Origin: Lates calcarifer
Lineage: Eukaryota; Chordata; Actinopteri; Centropomidae
DNA length: 64,000 bases
Assembly (NCBI RefSeq): GCF_001640805.2
Contig: NC_066853.1
Span: forward strand, 21,909,742-21,973,741
Direction of reading: 5' to 3'
Both the position numbers and the translations under genes were made by a program. The notes beneath the pieces were generated by a model. The model did no database searches. It had not been told where the DNA came from and saw only the letters and a list, made by a program, of their open reading frames with translations. Shown here one piece after another: positions 1-34,169 of the stretch; the stretch's first letter is position 1, and every line of letters begins with the position of its first letter.

Positions 1-2660
1 TGTGCAGCAGGAACATAAATTAACAAAACTTGCAGTAAAGTCAACTTCACTGTGGTTCTGGCCCATGAAAATAAATCACAGGTGTGAAGTCCTGAAAGTA
101 CAATTAGCACAGAAAGTCCTCTGTGCTGAACCAGAAAATGGCCAGGACTTGTTAAATGCAGCCCTGTCACCTCTCACCCCTTTTGCATTGCAGCAGTTAG
201 CAACACCTTCTTTCCCACTGCACTCACTGAGCTTTCTACATGAATCACCACCGTTATTTGAATCATCACAGTGTGGCTGGCCTTTACGAACTTCCTGTGC
301 ACTTTCCTTGTGGCGCCCATTGTCATTGTGACGTGTCACTGGACAGAGGGCTGTAAATCTTTACAAGTTTTCACTACTTGCTCAGGGGTTAATGTTTTAC
401 ATCTTGTACAGTTGGATTCATTCACTGCATTCCTGGAGAATTAACATGGACATCCTCCGCCCCCGCTGTTTCCTGTGCTGTGCCTCTAAAGACAGGAAGT
501 GGATTAGTTGGCTTCTGATTGGCTGACAAGAAAAAGAAGTGATGGTGTGATATGAGAGAAACAGCCACACACAAATTGAGGGAGACACTAATGCAGAGTA
601 ATGCTGACTCCCTCCTCCTGTGAATTTGATTGTTGTCTCATGTCATTTCTCTCTTCACTGCTTCTTTGACTTGATCTTATCCATCTTTTTTCTTTTACGT
701 GCAGTAAAACGTTCTGTCTCATGTTGTGTGTGGCATCACATGAATTTGCAAATGACGAGGAAAGAGACATCATGATGACAGAAGCACTAACATCGCTCAA
801 TTCAGGAATGTTTGAGAGAAGGAGTTGAGATGAGGAAGGAGATGAAGTAGGTGAGAGGAGGCTAGAGTGAAAATGTACTAGAAAGGGAGTCAGCGGGAGG
901 AAGAACATAGCTGGCATTCCTGACATCTCTGTTGTGTTCAGCGGAGTTGACAATCGTTCATCCACCAACTCTGCTTGGTTTGCCTCTCCTCTTTTGTTCC
1001 ATCTCTCTCTCCTCGTTCTTACCTCATCCTGTCTTCCAGCCCCCTGCTATGCAGACTTGGCACAAAAAAAGGAAAAGTTGAAGAGAAATATTTGACTTGT
1101 TTTGCCAACTGAAGTCTTCAATGAAAGACAACATTGAGTGCCACTGAGCTGAGACCCAAACACAAACCTAATTGATTGGTCTGTGGCAACAGTCAGACAC
1201 ATCTGGAAAGTAATAACCTGTGACATTTGCATACAAATAAATCTGTGTTTTGCTTCTTTGTATACCACATTGCCAGAAAACGTTTTGTGTGTAACATCTA
1301 CTATTTGCCAGGTATCTTCTTCTTTTGTCTTTTCCTTGACTTCTTCAAGCCCCTCCACCCCCACTCTCGTCACCTCTCTTCCCTTCATTTAATCCCAGGA
1401 AGAGTCCCAGTGTCTGATTATATCTCTCTTCACCCCCTCAGTCTCCTCCTGCACTAAGTTGACACAGATGCATTACAGCCAGAGACACAAACCCATTTAT
1501 GAGAACAAACAGAACATTACTCTCTCTGTTCAACTGTCTTCAACTTTTCCCCTTTGCCTCTCCTCTTATGTGGGGTGAACTTGGGAAAAGTTTTGGATCG
1601 CTAAACATTTAAATGGTCTGGATGACATTTTTTAGGCATGAGTTTGAGTAATAAATAATAGTATCACAACCCTCTAAACAACATACTAAGCTGGGTCTGA
1701 AGTTTGATTTGTCTTGAAGACTTTGAATTTTCACATTAAACATTGATGCCATCTGTTCTTAACACTCTGAGTGGCATTTACCCTCGCTGACTCCTCCGGG
1801 TTATTGCTTCACAGCAAGTCACACCTATGACCTTTGTATGGAGAGTGTTCAGTATCAATCATTTCAAGAAATTTCAGAGGACTAATTTCAAATTATGTGC
1901 CCAGTCATGGACAAATATGTCATCCAAAAGCCTGAAATGTAAATGCAGTGGATTAAGAAATGAACATGGAGCTTTTGTGGTTGGTGGTGTCAACATACAG
2001 TTATGCAACACTGGAACTGTGTGATGTTCAGTGGAGCAATGTGCCCCAAAGTCACAGAGCAGTTTTTATTGACACACAGCAGGATGACATGGCTGCACAT
2101 AATGGTGAAATATGCAAACACAGTGGGTTAGAGGTCATAAAACTGGGCCGGCAATTTTTTTTGGACAGACCAAAAACTTTGATATGGGAGTGGTGGTGTT
2201 ATACAATTAACGTGCCAAAATGACTTCATGGCTGAAGTTTGATTCACTGCTCTAAAAAACCCCTGGATTATTTGATTTCCCCCAGTTTTCCTCCGTCAAC
2301 AAGCCAGAGCATAAATGAAAGCGACATGTTCCTCAATATGGAACCAGAAAAATGTGAGAGAATTCTATGTGACAATTACAGCCTGTTACTCTGAATGTCA
2401 GCATGTAGTTAAATATGACGAGTTAGACTTAATTCTTCTTGTAAAAAAAAAAGAAGAAGAAAAGAATGCGTTTATTTAGAACCTTGTACATTTTTGAAAT
2501 TATACAGTAGATTTTTAAAACCACAAAAATCCTGTTATTGCATTGCAGTAGCCATATGCAGTCATTGTTACTATATTAATCACAGCCAGTGTGTATAAAA
2601 AAACAACTGTACTGTCTCTTTTGTACGATGGCCTTGCTGATCCTAAAATAGGTAGGAAGG

Positions 2661-2701
<41 letters not shown>
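2661..2701. repeat. (CA)n microsatellite
   Basis: About 20 uninterrupted CA units. Confidence 0.97.
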
Positions 2702-2704
<3 letters not shown>

Positions 2705-3835
2705 TCTGTCAGTAGCAGTGTAATCTGACTCCGGGCTGGACTCTTTTGAGCAACAAAGACAGGAAGAGGCATAAATAAATGAACAAATAACCACATCACT
2801 TGACACATTACCCCTTCCCTCCCTTTCTCCTCCCCCTCGTCCCTCCCTTATTTCCTCTCTTCTCTCCTTTCTCTCCACCTATTCAGTCTCCTCTCATAAA
2901 ATGGTAGCAGGTCACTAAAAGACAGCAGGCTGCTGCTGGTTGATTTATTTATTTTTTGCCTGGTAAAATGACCATTAGATTTTTAAAAATCAAAGTTCAT
3001 GAAATGTATGAAAGTAAAGGAAACCTGCATCTGTGTTATGTCTTATTGTGTCAGGGTGATCATTTTGCACACACGGTCAGTTAAATTCCATGTAAGAGAT
3101 TAAGGTTGTCTCTGTATGAGTATGCATGTATGCCCCTGTGGTGGATGCAGAGATGTGAGATGTCATGTAAGCAGTCTTCTCACTCTGCTCCGGTTACCTA
3201 GTATGCTCCCACACACACACACAGCCCAATGACTCTTCCTCTCCTGTCTCCTCTCCCTCATTTCTTCCATCTCCTCTGGCAGCAGTGATCTCAGGGTCAG
3301 AGTGTTGCACTAAGTAATAGGGAGGTTCAATTCCTGGAGAGGAGTGAACTGCAAAACAACATAATTTATTAATTTTTCACTAGTCTTAAAAGTGTTCTTC
3401 TTTCTTTCATTTTATATTCATCATTTCTTTGTGCACTCAGTTATAAACATCCCTCCTCTCCCTGAGCCTCAGTCTTTCATCTTACCAAGCTACCTTTTTA
3501 CTTTTTTGTTCACCATCTGCGATCTCTCATTTACGCTCCTCCACTGTTGCAGAAGGTTACTTTTAGAAGTGATAAGTTATTTACCACTATTACTTAAAAT
3601 GAACTTTTTATTCAGTCAACTTTAGAGCACTTCTGTGTTTTCCCTATCACTGGTGGTGCATAATTATTTGAAAGCTTTAAATTGGTCTAATTTCCATTAT
3701 TGTAAACTGGTGTCATGACACTATCAAATGTAAGATTCACACTTTTCTACTTTTTTGACACTTGTCATATCTCTCTTTCCCATATTCATCACTTTTCACT
3801 CTTTTCTCTCCTGCTTCTTCTCTTGATCACCCCCC

Positions 3836-3902
<67 letters not shown>

Positions 3903-3910
3903 ATACACAT
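3836..3910. repeat. (CA)n microsatellite with CATA end
   Basis: About 30 CA units running into three CATACA units. Confidence 0.97.
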
Positions 3911-6900
3911 ATTTCCTCTCCTCTCCTCTTGTGTCCTCCTCTCCTTAGTCCTCCCTTTCCTTTGTTTCTGTTAGCTGCTATATTAGGACTCCTCTGGAGA
4001 GTTGTGTGTCTGACTAGACGCAGTCGATGAAGCTTGTTGAAAACAGTCAGCGTTAAGCTGTTGACTCACATAATGGCATATCTGAGGGGCATTAGGCCAG
4101 CCAAGAAGTACACAGCAATTACATGTTTGTCAGCTCCCTCTGGGAGGTGTGTGTGTGCGCCATGGTGAAAGATTGTCCCCACATTATAGCTCTGCTTTAC
4201 TCACTACCTGTCAGCACATGAAGTAAGAGGGAGGCTCCCTCAGTTTGTGTGTGTGTTTGTGCACACATGTTAATGATCACCTGTCCAGACTTGAGAGGAT
4301 AATGAGGCCAGAACAGCCTCTGCAGCAGGGATCTGCTTTGTCTCTCTTCTCTTTCTCACGTCCCTCTTTCTCTTCCTCACCCTAAGCCATTTTTCTCCTC
4401 TTTGCCGTCTTTATTCATGATTAGCTGTACTCTGGTGACCACTAGTATTTTGGACATGAACATCTTGGCCAGCTTCTCTTCTCTCTGTAGAACCACTATA
4501 CTTGGCTTTGGCGCTGCATTCCAGTTGATCTTTATCGTTCATCGTTTCAGAGATGCTGCCAACTGTGTGTGTTCGGATGTTTTTCTGAGTGGCCTTGGGA
4601 GAGTGTTGATCACTAAACAGCTGTTCACTCATTTAACCCGAGGCTGGTTCTTCTGTCTGTCTCTCAGTTGTCAAACCTGCATATGCACTCAGGCACTATA
4701 AACCCTTCCAGGTCCCACCGTGGCCCCTTGAGGAATGGTGTTGTATTCCTGTACTGTGACTCTAGACCAGTGCAGCACTAGCTCTACGGTAGCAGGCTGC
4801 ATATTCAGTTACACCACTGTTATATTATTGTGGCTGCAGGGAACCAGAGTGCAGTGGAATTGAGAGTACAGCTATTTTTTTCAAGAGTGTGTTTATCTCT
4901 GCCGATGGTCATTAAAATCACCTCCTATATTAAAACACCTTATTTCACACTTTTCAAACTAACTCATTTTTGGCCACACACCTGTTTGAGTTGCGTGTGC
5001 TGCAGTCCCTGAGTGGGGACTAAAGGCTTCTCCATATGCGGCTGGCTAGCGAGTGTCTACCAATAGCCTGTGATGTGTTTAGGGGACATCTGTAAATTGT
5101 AGCCACAGAAAATAACCTTGGTTAAACTATCCCCCTTGGCACAGCACGAGTCTCTGCATGCACATTGGTCGCACGCTGTGCCACCCACCTCCACATGTTA
5201 ATTCTCAACCTGTGGGAAACGCTGTGGTTGTAAAAAGGAGTTGTCATAGTATTTATTTCTGAAATGGAGCTTTTGGAATCTGTTTGAAGATTTTGTTTGT
5301 CTTGTGGGTTGCTTGACTCTAGGCTAGGGCTAATACAGTACATTTGTGACTCTAAAATTAAGAATTTTCAGATGGTTGTTTGAAATAGTACAGAGTTGCT
5401 ACGTGCCTAAAGTAAATGGATAAATCTCATGACCTACTTGGTTGTATGTTCTCCTTGCAAATATATGTCCATACATGTTTTAACATGAATTGAGTTTATC
5501 TGCTCCATATGTTAAGGCACAGAGACTAACCTGTCTTCTGCAGCATTTGAAGCAAAAGTGTGTGACAATAGCCAGCGGTGCTACTGTGCTGCAAGCCACA
5601 GCCCTTTTTTAATTGACGTGCCTCTAAGAATAGGAGGCCTTGTGTCAGGCCAGACCAGACTAGTTACTGAGCTTTATTCACAGGGCCAGGCCAGCATGGT
5701 TTTGGCTCAACTGAGTCTGGTGTAGCCGGTCCAGTTTAGTATGGCTTTGTCCAAGTCCCTTGAGGTTGTACCTCCTGCCAGCAAGTCCACATATAACTTC
5801 TTTAACTAGCAGTATAAATCTGCTCTTCGGTGCAACAACTTGCCATCTGTTGCTGTTTTACATTTTCTGATTTATTCTCTGACACTGTCGTGTCACACCC
5901 ATGCTTCACATTCATACAGCAGGCCATATTTACACTTTGAGGTTAGGTCAGTACAACAAATCTGATATTGCTGGATATTCTGCTGTGCCAGCAGAACATT
6001 AGGGATTTAAATGCCTTGCTCAAGGGCTTGTTAAGTTGTGTTACTGAGTCCTTTCGTAACCTCCCCAAGTAGGTTTGGCTCTTTCCCTTGCATCTTGTTT
6101 TCAATATTTAGATTTTTCTTACAGGGTTTTCAAGATTATTGATGTTTAATTCAAAAAGTAAGATATGCAGCAGAGGCACAGTGTGGAGCACTAACACTGC
6201 TGTCCAATTAATTCAAACTACACTCTCAAAGGGTGAAAATTGTCTGTAACAGAGTGATAAAAGACATTGATATGTTTCAACAGCATGCTTTATCAACACA
6301 GCGAGATATCAAACACTTAATTGCATGTGTTTGTTATTTCAGTGAAGCCCAACACAGCCACTTACACTTCTATTTCCACTTGTGTCAGTTGTGTCAGTCT
6401 TGTTTCTGTCCTCCCTGCTCACCTTGCTGCATGTCTCTGCTTGCCTGGTTGAATGTCTGTTGGAGTGTAACTGACATCGAAACTGTGTGAATATTGTGTG
6501 GGTTTTTTTTCGGTCTGGCAATAGGTTTTGCGTAGATATGGCCTTGAGGTTGTGAGATGTGCTGACAACATATAGGTCGAGACCTTTAATTAGATGTGTG
6601 GTTTGAACATGTTGGGTCTTTTTGAATTTTGGTGAGAAGCCATGTGCAGTCAGCACATGGTTCGGTATGATATATGGTTCACTGTTTGACATGCTCTTAA
6701 AAAAACATACACTTTCTTTAGGAAGTTTCACATCTCTTGTTTTTTTATTTTGTATGCTTTCATATCAAGTCATATCAAGTGTGCGTGTGTGTGTCTGTAA
6801 GCCAGAGAGAGGGGTAACAAGTGTTGATGTAGAAAGAAATGATGAGCTGCCACAGAAACAACAGGCTGTCAGTGCAGTCAGTGTGAAGAGTTGCTTCAAG

Positions 6901-7073
6901 AGTGAGTTCATCAGTGTTAGCGAGAAAAAAAGGGTGTGTAATCACGAACAACACACACACCCACACACGCACGCACAGTGCTGACGTCATGCAGAGAATG
7001 CAAGGCAGTTGAGCAGTAACATTGTGTTCAACTGGGCTCATTCTTTCCAGGTACAGAAAGACACACCCTTATC

Positions 7074-7101
7074 TGTGTGTGTGTGTGTGTGTGTGTGTGT
7101 G
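7074..7101. repeat. (GT)n microsatellite
   Basis: About 14 GT units. Confidence 0.95.
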
Positions 7102-7311
7102 AGCATGCACACTCTTGAGTATACATACAATTAAGGTGTGTACGTAGTCAGAAAATTGCACATGCATTGAGAAATCGGGTGTGAGAGTAATTGGTGTATA
7201 TGCATGCAGGAAATAGAGATTAAGAGAGCTATACAAAGATATGATAGGGTTGTGTGTAAGTGGTTAGATGTCCATTCTTGTGTCTCTTATGCTTATTCCT
7301 GTCCAAGGAGT

Positions 7312-7312
<1 letters not shown>

Positions 7313-7399
<87 letters not shown>
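7313..7399. repeat. Long (GT)n microsatellite
   Basis: About 43 uninterrupted GT units, the longest dinucleotide tract in the window. Confidence 0.97.
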
Positions 7400-7400
<1 letters not shown>

Positions 7401-9431
7401 AAAAGATGGAAAGATGAGTAGCATCAGTGTATATAACTAAATGTTTTCAGCATATGTGTGTTTTCACTGGGATCTAACATGCATGTTTTTATACCTGTTT
7501 GCATTTTAAAGATGCTGCTGTGCTCCCTTCTTTTCAACCAATGATATCTATTTAACCCTTGACCTTTGACCCCAAAGACCCAGTTAGAGATCAGAGTTGA
7601 AAGACTGTTGGGGTCACATTGATGACTACTACTGGTATGTGTGTGTTAGAAAACACATCAAACAGCTGACCCTAATAGACCCCATTAGGCTCCCTCTCTT
7701 TTCCACACTCTGGCAGCAGTAAAGCAGTGAGGAGAAGCTGTATATCTGCCATGGAAGGAGAAATGCTGGACAACATAACCACTTCCAGACACACTCCCAG
7801 CTTCAACAACAAGGATTTGTGCACCTTTAGAACCTGAACCCTCAACACACCCTGTGCCCCCTTTTTAGAGGAGACACGTTATCATCAAAGTCCCTGCTGC
7901 CTGTTAAGTCTGAAAGATAACCATAGGTAGATGAAAAATGAAAGGAATCAGTGGAAACCAAACAAGTTACCTTTGTATAGATAATGGACAACTTAGAGAT
8001 GCGCTGACAACTGTTACAAATGGAGACCACTGAAATCATTTTCCCACAATTTATTCTGGAGATGAGCTCATCAAAGTTGGAGTCACCCTGCTGTGACCCA
8101 GTTTCATCAAAGCCACAGTTGACATGTAAAGACTCTGATGTAAAAATACAGCCTTCTTCACATCCTGCTACCCATTCTGCATTACAGACATCTTATGCCT
8201 ACAAAATTAACCACTATAGCTATTGGTTCAAATAAAACAGAGGCGTTAGGTATGGATGTGTTTGCACAAGAAATAACAAAAGTCCTAAATGCCTCATGTT
8301 AAGCAGCCAGCAGGTTGGTAGTCATGAATAAACTGTCCCCAGTTAACTCGCAGTTTGAAATTTAATTATTACAGGGTTTTCTGGTAATAAATTTAAAGGT
8401 TTTCAAATACTAATATGTGTTAAATTGCCAAAAGCAGCTTTAAAATGCATCAATGTGATTACATTTAAAGGTTAAGCAGTGATAGGCCTGAGATCAGACT
8501 GTGTTGCTAGCTGATACATGTAGCAGTAATAACAGAGAGGATGTTTTTCACTGTGGCTACAACAGTTATGTAATAGCTACTAGAGGATGAGAGCACAGGC
8601 TTCGTGCCTAAAATGTAAACCTTCTTAACACGCCGATCCAGCTTTGCTCTTCTCTGTATCACACAGCCTTTAGCTTGTTATCTTTGTCCTCAGCTCAGGT
8701 CAGAAATCCTCTCATCCGAACCATCTGATCTGATCTGTGTAGCCAACACAGAGCAGCCACATGGGCAGGTTTAACAGGCTTCACTGGCACTCATCCTGTT
8801 TGGTCGCTCTTTTCAGGAATCAGGGTCAGTTCACTTTTAATTGGGTCAATTCACAGAATTAAAAGCAGAACTACACTGACATCAAAGATACTTAAACTTA
8901 AGGGTATTTAAATACAGACTGATAAACCAGTACTGAAGTTTAAACCAAGTTATTTAAAAGTAAGTCAAGGTCAAGATTTAACAAAACATGAAAACAAATC
9001 TTAACATTTAAAATAATACTTGTTGATGTCACATGTTGCACTTGATGTTGACAGTCATGCCATGCACTGTATGCAACAACTCACTCAACGGTTTGGAGAC
9101 AGTTTTGTTAGATTGTATGAAAGACAGGAAATGTACCATGATGAATCCAGTGCCAGCATGTTCAGTCTCTATCTGAGCAGTATGTTGTGTGTGCACACCT
9201 GTTCCAGTTTCAAACACACAGCAGCGCCACACCTTTCTGTCCCTGAATGACATAAGGCAGCCAGAGGCATGTTATGTTTCTCTGATACAAAAAGCTAACA
9301 GACTTCATCAGAACAGAAGGTTGTTTTTTTTTTTTTTGTCTTTCTTGTTGTTACAGACCCAGGAGAGCCTGATGGACAGCCCTCTCTTGGCAGTGCACAG
9401 GGCTAGTTCAAGCTCTGATAAGGGCTGGCTG

Positions 9432-9525
9432 AAGTGTCCTTGAGCAAGACACAGAGTGCTTAACACTGTGAGGGTCTGACCCCTGACCGTGGACAGAGTG
9501 GATCAGAGAGTATGAGCTGTATAAT
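9432..9525. repeat. Fragment of a fish repeat (TCCTTGAGCAAGACAC type)
   Basis: GTGTCCTTGAGCAAGACACA, followed by a degenerate GTGGACAGAGTGG... segment, matches a motif I know as frequent in teleost non-coding DNA. Class not determined. Confidence 0.45.
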
Positions 9526-10519
9526 CTGTAGCATGTTGTGTTGCATAGAACATACAGTTCTCAGGCTCTCTGCAAGTCTCAACCTGTTGCTGTCACCACT
9601 CCCAGTGGCATTGGCCTTGTTGGAACATGGCTGACTTTAGTAGTTTCTGCACTCTGATGCCGTTCACATTCTTAAACTCCTTTTTTGAATCCAAAGCATC
9701 GCAACATGCAGAAACCCTCATTATTGCCTACTTTACCCCACTGGCTGAGATCACAGTTTTGATGTGTTTAATGGAAATCTACATTAACAGTATTTAAAAA
9801 AAAAAAAAAGTTATATGTTATCTGCTCTTGGAATCTTGCTCTGTGTACAGTACATTAAAATTAATTGGATTGACGTTATGTATTTAACATCCTTGGTAGG
9901 AAAGGCACATTCAGTAAAAGAGAGAGATGAAGAGTTTTCCCATCCCACACTCCTGTAAGTTTTTTAATGTAATGTAAGATATTTGTTTTTAAAGCTCTTC
10001 ACCTACATTTTTTTAAATTAGCGCTATTCATCATGTTCATTTGTGAGATGGTCACAAACAGCTTGAAGCCTCTGCATCATGTATCATAATCAAGAAAAAT
10101 ACAGCTTATTGGATATACCTCACTAAATGTAAGGCAAGATAAGTATTTGAATGTTGGATTGTGTTTTTTCCTGAGCAAATTAATTATAATACAGAGAGAA
10201 TATGATTTCATACTTGAGGCTTTAGCTCCGGTGTAGTGATCAGTGTTTGAATCAGTGACAGTGATGAATGCATCGTCACTCTGATTGTGTGCTCTGAGCT
10301 AAAGTAAGCTGGAACTTCCTGTCATTGCAATGCCATTTCCTGCAGCATTGTCTTTAACTCTGTGAGGGTGTGTGAGTGTAGGGAGGAGTAGAGGGGGCAT
10401 TGTCTTTCCGTTCCCCTCCCTCCTCCTGCACTCTAACTTTGTATGTCTGTTTGTTTTTGTGAAATGTATCTCCCCCTTCCTCTGTCCTGGTCCACTCTCA
10501 GAAAGGGAGCTCTCTCTCA

Positions 10520-10533
10520 CATATATATATAAT

Positions 10534-10569
<36 letters not shown>

Positions 10570-10590
10570 ATATATGTGTGTGTGTGTGTG
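10520..10590. repeat. Compound (AT)n/(GT)n repeat
   Basis: Alternating blocks of AT and GT repeats, twice each. Confidence 0.95.
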
Positions 10591-11206
10591 TTGGGGGTTG
10601 GTATCAGGCAGTCATAGAGGGAGAGAACGGGCCGAGGGAGAGTACAGGGGCTGAAGGGCGCTATTATCCATGAGACTCAATGGGCGCTTTGTGCCGGTGG
10701 CCACAGTGGGATGGTGGGGAGAGGGGCAGGGCAGTGAGCAGCACCCAGTCATAATGTTTTTGAACACACCGTGCAGGAGACAGAGAGGGAGAAAAAGAGA
10801 AGGTGTAAGGGTGAATTGGATTGGTCCTATTTCACTTTCAGAGATACTTTCCTAAAAGTTGTTGCATTTTCGTGTCCAAGTTGTGTCAAATGCTGAGAAG
10901 GAAGACATTTTGCTGACTCCAACACTTCAGCAGAACAGCAAATAACAATTATTTTCATCATCAACTCATCTATTATTTATTGATTTACAACATTTTAGAG
11001 CATTGTGACAAACACCCCATTTTATATTTCCCTGAACCCATGGTGACATCTACAGATTATTAGTTTTGTCCAAGCAGCAGTCTGAAAGTCAGATGTATTT
11101 AATTTACCAAGACTACAACAGAGAAAGCCAGCCAGTTCTCATTTAAAAAGATATAGCCACAAAATGTTTTATGTTCATTTTGATAATAATAGTAGAATGT
11201 ACAACA

Positions 11207-11290
11207 CATTATTATTATTATTATTATCATCATCATTATTATCATCATCATCATCATCATCATTATTATTATTATTATTATTATTATTAG
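11207..11290. repeat. (ATT)n/(ATC)n trinucleotide repeat
   Basis: About 27 units of ATT and ATC in blocks. Open frames on both strands here are by-products of the repeat. Confidence 0.95.
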
Positions 11291-12671
11291 GCTTATGCAA
11301 CATTTCAGCAGCAACTCAGGACAAATGGGTGTTTTCAGTTTTATTTCTGTCATCTTCCTGTGTGTTCCTGCTGGGAAAAGAACTCTACTTTCTTCTCCTT
11401 CCTCTTTCCTCTTTCCTTCACACAATGCACATTCCTCCTTAAACCTGTGCTTAGATATCAGCTGTAATGCATTTTTATTGAATCTGGAATTTGTTATTAA
11501 CTTGAGGGCTATAAGAAGTGGAAGATTTTAGGAGTCATTTTTAAATGATGGACATTGAGAAACCAGCATTATTTTAATCTCTTAAAGTTGAGCATCAGTG
11601 ATGGCAACTTCACTGAGAGTGTGCAGGCCCAACCTTGAGCATGTATTTTGGTCACTTGGCATTTGTAGGCATTTCCTCTAAATTATATAACAAGTCAGAA
11701 AAAGTGTTTCTGACACGTTGATTGATGATGTGCCATAACTTAGATTTCTGGAGACTGGCGTGACAAAGCTCGCAGAAAAAGCACCAGCCTCTCTGCAGTC
11801 CCGTGCCTACCTCAGTGCCACGAGCTCCTTCAAAATAAAATGATTCAAAACACATTTCTGAAGAATGTTGGCTAACCAGAAGCACAAAAACATGGATTCC
11901 AACCAACTATTGATGTGTGTGATTTGTGCTGGTGTGCGTCTTTTCCCAGATGTCTGTGTTTGTGATTTGGTACACCATTCTGATATTTAATTACATTTAT
12001 TGCAGATGTCGGTTAGTTTGATTCTCATCTGGTAGTAGATAGTAGAGGGGATTTTTCAGGATTAATAGCAGTGTTTCTTAACCTGTGGCTCTTTAAGCCA
12101 GTGTGGGATACACTCTGGTAGCTTCTGATGCGACAGTGGGCGTTTTTTGTGGGACTAAGCCCTACGATAAGACTGAGGCTGTGTTTATTTACTCTGTTTC
12201 TGTCCACAGCTGAAATGATTTCAGAGTTTGTGTAACAAGAATGTGAAGAAACGCATGGAGGCAAACCAATAAAAAAAAAAATATGAAAAGAGAAGAGAAA
12301 AAGATTTTTTTTTCTTGTTGTTGCTGAGATGAAACGTAGTTCAGTGTACTTTACAGCTGTCTTAGAAAGAGGGCTTTTCTATATCATCTTAAAGTGTACA
12401 TTGTATCATTTATTAACTGCCAATTACACATTTTCATCTTTGTGACAAATCGCTTAAACTGTACTTTGATATCAATAGTAGTGCTCATTTCTTAGGTATT
12501 GGTATTGTATTATAACATCTGTCTCCTCCCCTTTTCTTCTGCTACTTCCTGTCTTATCAAAGCAACTCCTCGACCTCCCTTCCTGTCCATTGAATTTCAT
12601 TCTTTTATTCTCAATTCAAAGTGGTTTATTATGGTAAAAGCTGGAAAAACATTCAGGGTCAGGCTGAATAA

Positions 12672-32413
<19,742 letters not shown>

Positions 32414-32728
32414 AGGAGGCAAGAGGAAGAGGAGGGCTGAAAAGATGAGGGGGGTAGAGAGGAGGGAGCGTGTGGGGGAGGGCAGGGGGGGGAGGGAAGG
32501 GAAGGTAGAGAGTTCTTCTGCGTGCAGAGGAGGCGCCAGGAATCAAGCATTTTGAGGAATTTGAGTGGTGATTGTGAGGTGCCCCTGCGTGTGCCGGTTT
32601 AGAAATCATCAGAAATTTTTAAGACTCTGAGCTTGTTGATTGAACTGTAGTTAGGTTTGGCCTCGGCCAAATGTTTTCCAGCTCCGTTATGTCATAAACA
32701 GATCGAAAGTAATCAAGGTTAATTTTTC

Positions 32729-32734
32729 ATTAAA
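32729..32734 (+). promoter_or_regulatory. Candidate poly(A) signal ATTAAA (proximal)
   Basis: ATTAAA lies 316 nt after the actn4 stop, followed by a T-rich stretch and a GGGGACAGCTGCTCTG segment. It could give a short 3' UTR. Confidence 0.35.
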
Positions 32735-33409
32735 GTTTTATATGAACAGGCATATCCAGGGGCAGCTGTGGGACAGGGGGACAGCTGCTCTGTAGTATGG
32801 GTCCTTAGCTTCACCCTCTCTGCCTTTTGTGGGGTTAAACTGGGGAGGGACAGGGGTCAGGACTTTGGGTGGGTGGGGGGGGACACAAGCTAATCTGATA
32901 CTTATGCTAATTTTTGTTTATTTTATTATAATTTTTTCTTCTTGCCAGCGGGGGTGGGGGTGGTTCAGGGTGTTAGGCGGGGAGCGGGGCGGTGTGGGGT
33001 TTGATGTGGCAACTGGCGAGGTTTGTGTATTAGATCCTAGAGAGATATATGCTGTGGGGGCCAGGGTTTGGGAGGGTTGGAGGGAGGGAGAGGGTGATCA
33101 ACCAGAGATAAAATTACATATTTACCCATAATTCCCGTGTTGCTGGATAAGGTGACCTGTTTAACCTCAGCTCTTTTCCTCCTCCTGTCTTTGTTTATTT
33201 CCCTTTTTTTTGTTTGTTTGTTTGTTTGTTTGTGTCCTGGAGCAGGTGGGTGGAGGGGTGGGGACGGCGGTCAGTATGGGTGGGAGGGCGGGTCTCAGCT
33301 CTGTACATACTTATTTTTTCATCGCAAAGAATGTCTCAGCTGTTGAGGGTAATTGATCAAAGGCTTTCCAGTAGGACAAAACAGAGTGATTTATAAAAAA
33401 AAATTTAAA

Positions 33410-33415
33410 AATAAA
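33410..33415 (+). promoter_or_regulatory. Candidate poly(A) signal AATAAA (main)
   Basis: The first canonical AATAAA after the actn4 stop, in an A-rich context about 1.0 kb downstream. Choice among signals is uncertain. Confidence 0.45.
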
Positions 33416-34163
33416 ATGAACAAAACATTAAAATTGAAAAGCCAGTGATAGCAACACGGGGAGCAGTTTCACCAGTGGATAGGTTTGAGCTTCCGGAAGT
33501 CTTTTCTGAAGTTTTTTTTTTTTTTTTTTCTTTTAGCAATGGGACATATTTATGGAAGAAGCTGGTAGACATGAAGTTGAGGCTAACATACCTAAAGGCC
33601 TTCCTGTATAAATCCCATGACTGGCAACATCATATGTATCCACAAATATTTGCTTCTGTGAAACTATTCTCCTCCTGGGGTGGGCATCAGGTGCTTATTT
33701 AAATACAAAAACTATACATTTATATGATAGGTAAGAGTGTAGTAGTCAATGTTAGTCCACTTTTATATACCAGAAATCATACACACATACAGAAATATAT
33801 ACACGTCATGTCATTGATGCATTTGATTGACTGAATGAAAGTCCTTCCTGGATTTTTTTTTTAAGGGTTACCGTGGTAACGGCACTTGGAGAGCTCCCAA
33901 TGTGACTTTAGGAAAAGTGGTAGAAGTAATAAAAAATAAACAACAAACGAACAAAAAAAATGTGCCTATTGGTGGCCACAGCCCTGTCCCTCTCTCTCTC
34001 TTACTCTCTCCCTACCTCACTCTCCCGCTTCCTCCCCCCTCTCTCCCCCATCCCTCCACCTCCTTATTTGTGTCTGAAGAGAAGGGAAGGAAAATTAACG
34101 ATAAGGAAGGAGGGAGGGTAAGGATCAGTGAGGGGTCTTTATGTAAACATTCCATTATGTGCA

Positions 34164-34169
34164 AATAAA
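34164..34169 (+). promoter_or_regulatory. Candidate distal poly(A) signal AATAAA
   Basis: AATAAA followed by an (AT)n/A-rich stretch, about 1.75 kb after the actn4 stop. An ATTAAA also lies at 34,311-34,316. Either could end a long 3' UTR. Confidence 0.3.

Noticed and set aside
588..968. Minus-strand 126-codon open frame
   Set aside because: No recognisable domain, Ser/Leu-rich composition from C/T-rich DNA, and no splice or promoter context.
3324..3334. tRNA-like B box GGTTCAATTCC
   Set aside because: No matching A box at the right distance and no cloverleaf could be drawn by eye. At most an old SINE remnant.
6339..6731. Minus-strand 130-codon open frame
   Set aside because: No recognisable motif and average composition. 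Open frames of this size are expected by chance in 64 kb.
2661..7399. Regularly spaced repeats considered as a CRISPR-like array
   Set aside because: These are simple dinucleotide microsatellites without spacers, in vertebrate DNA.
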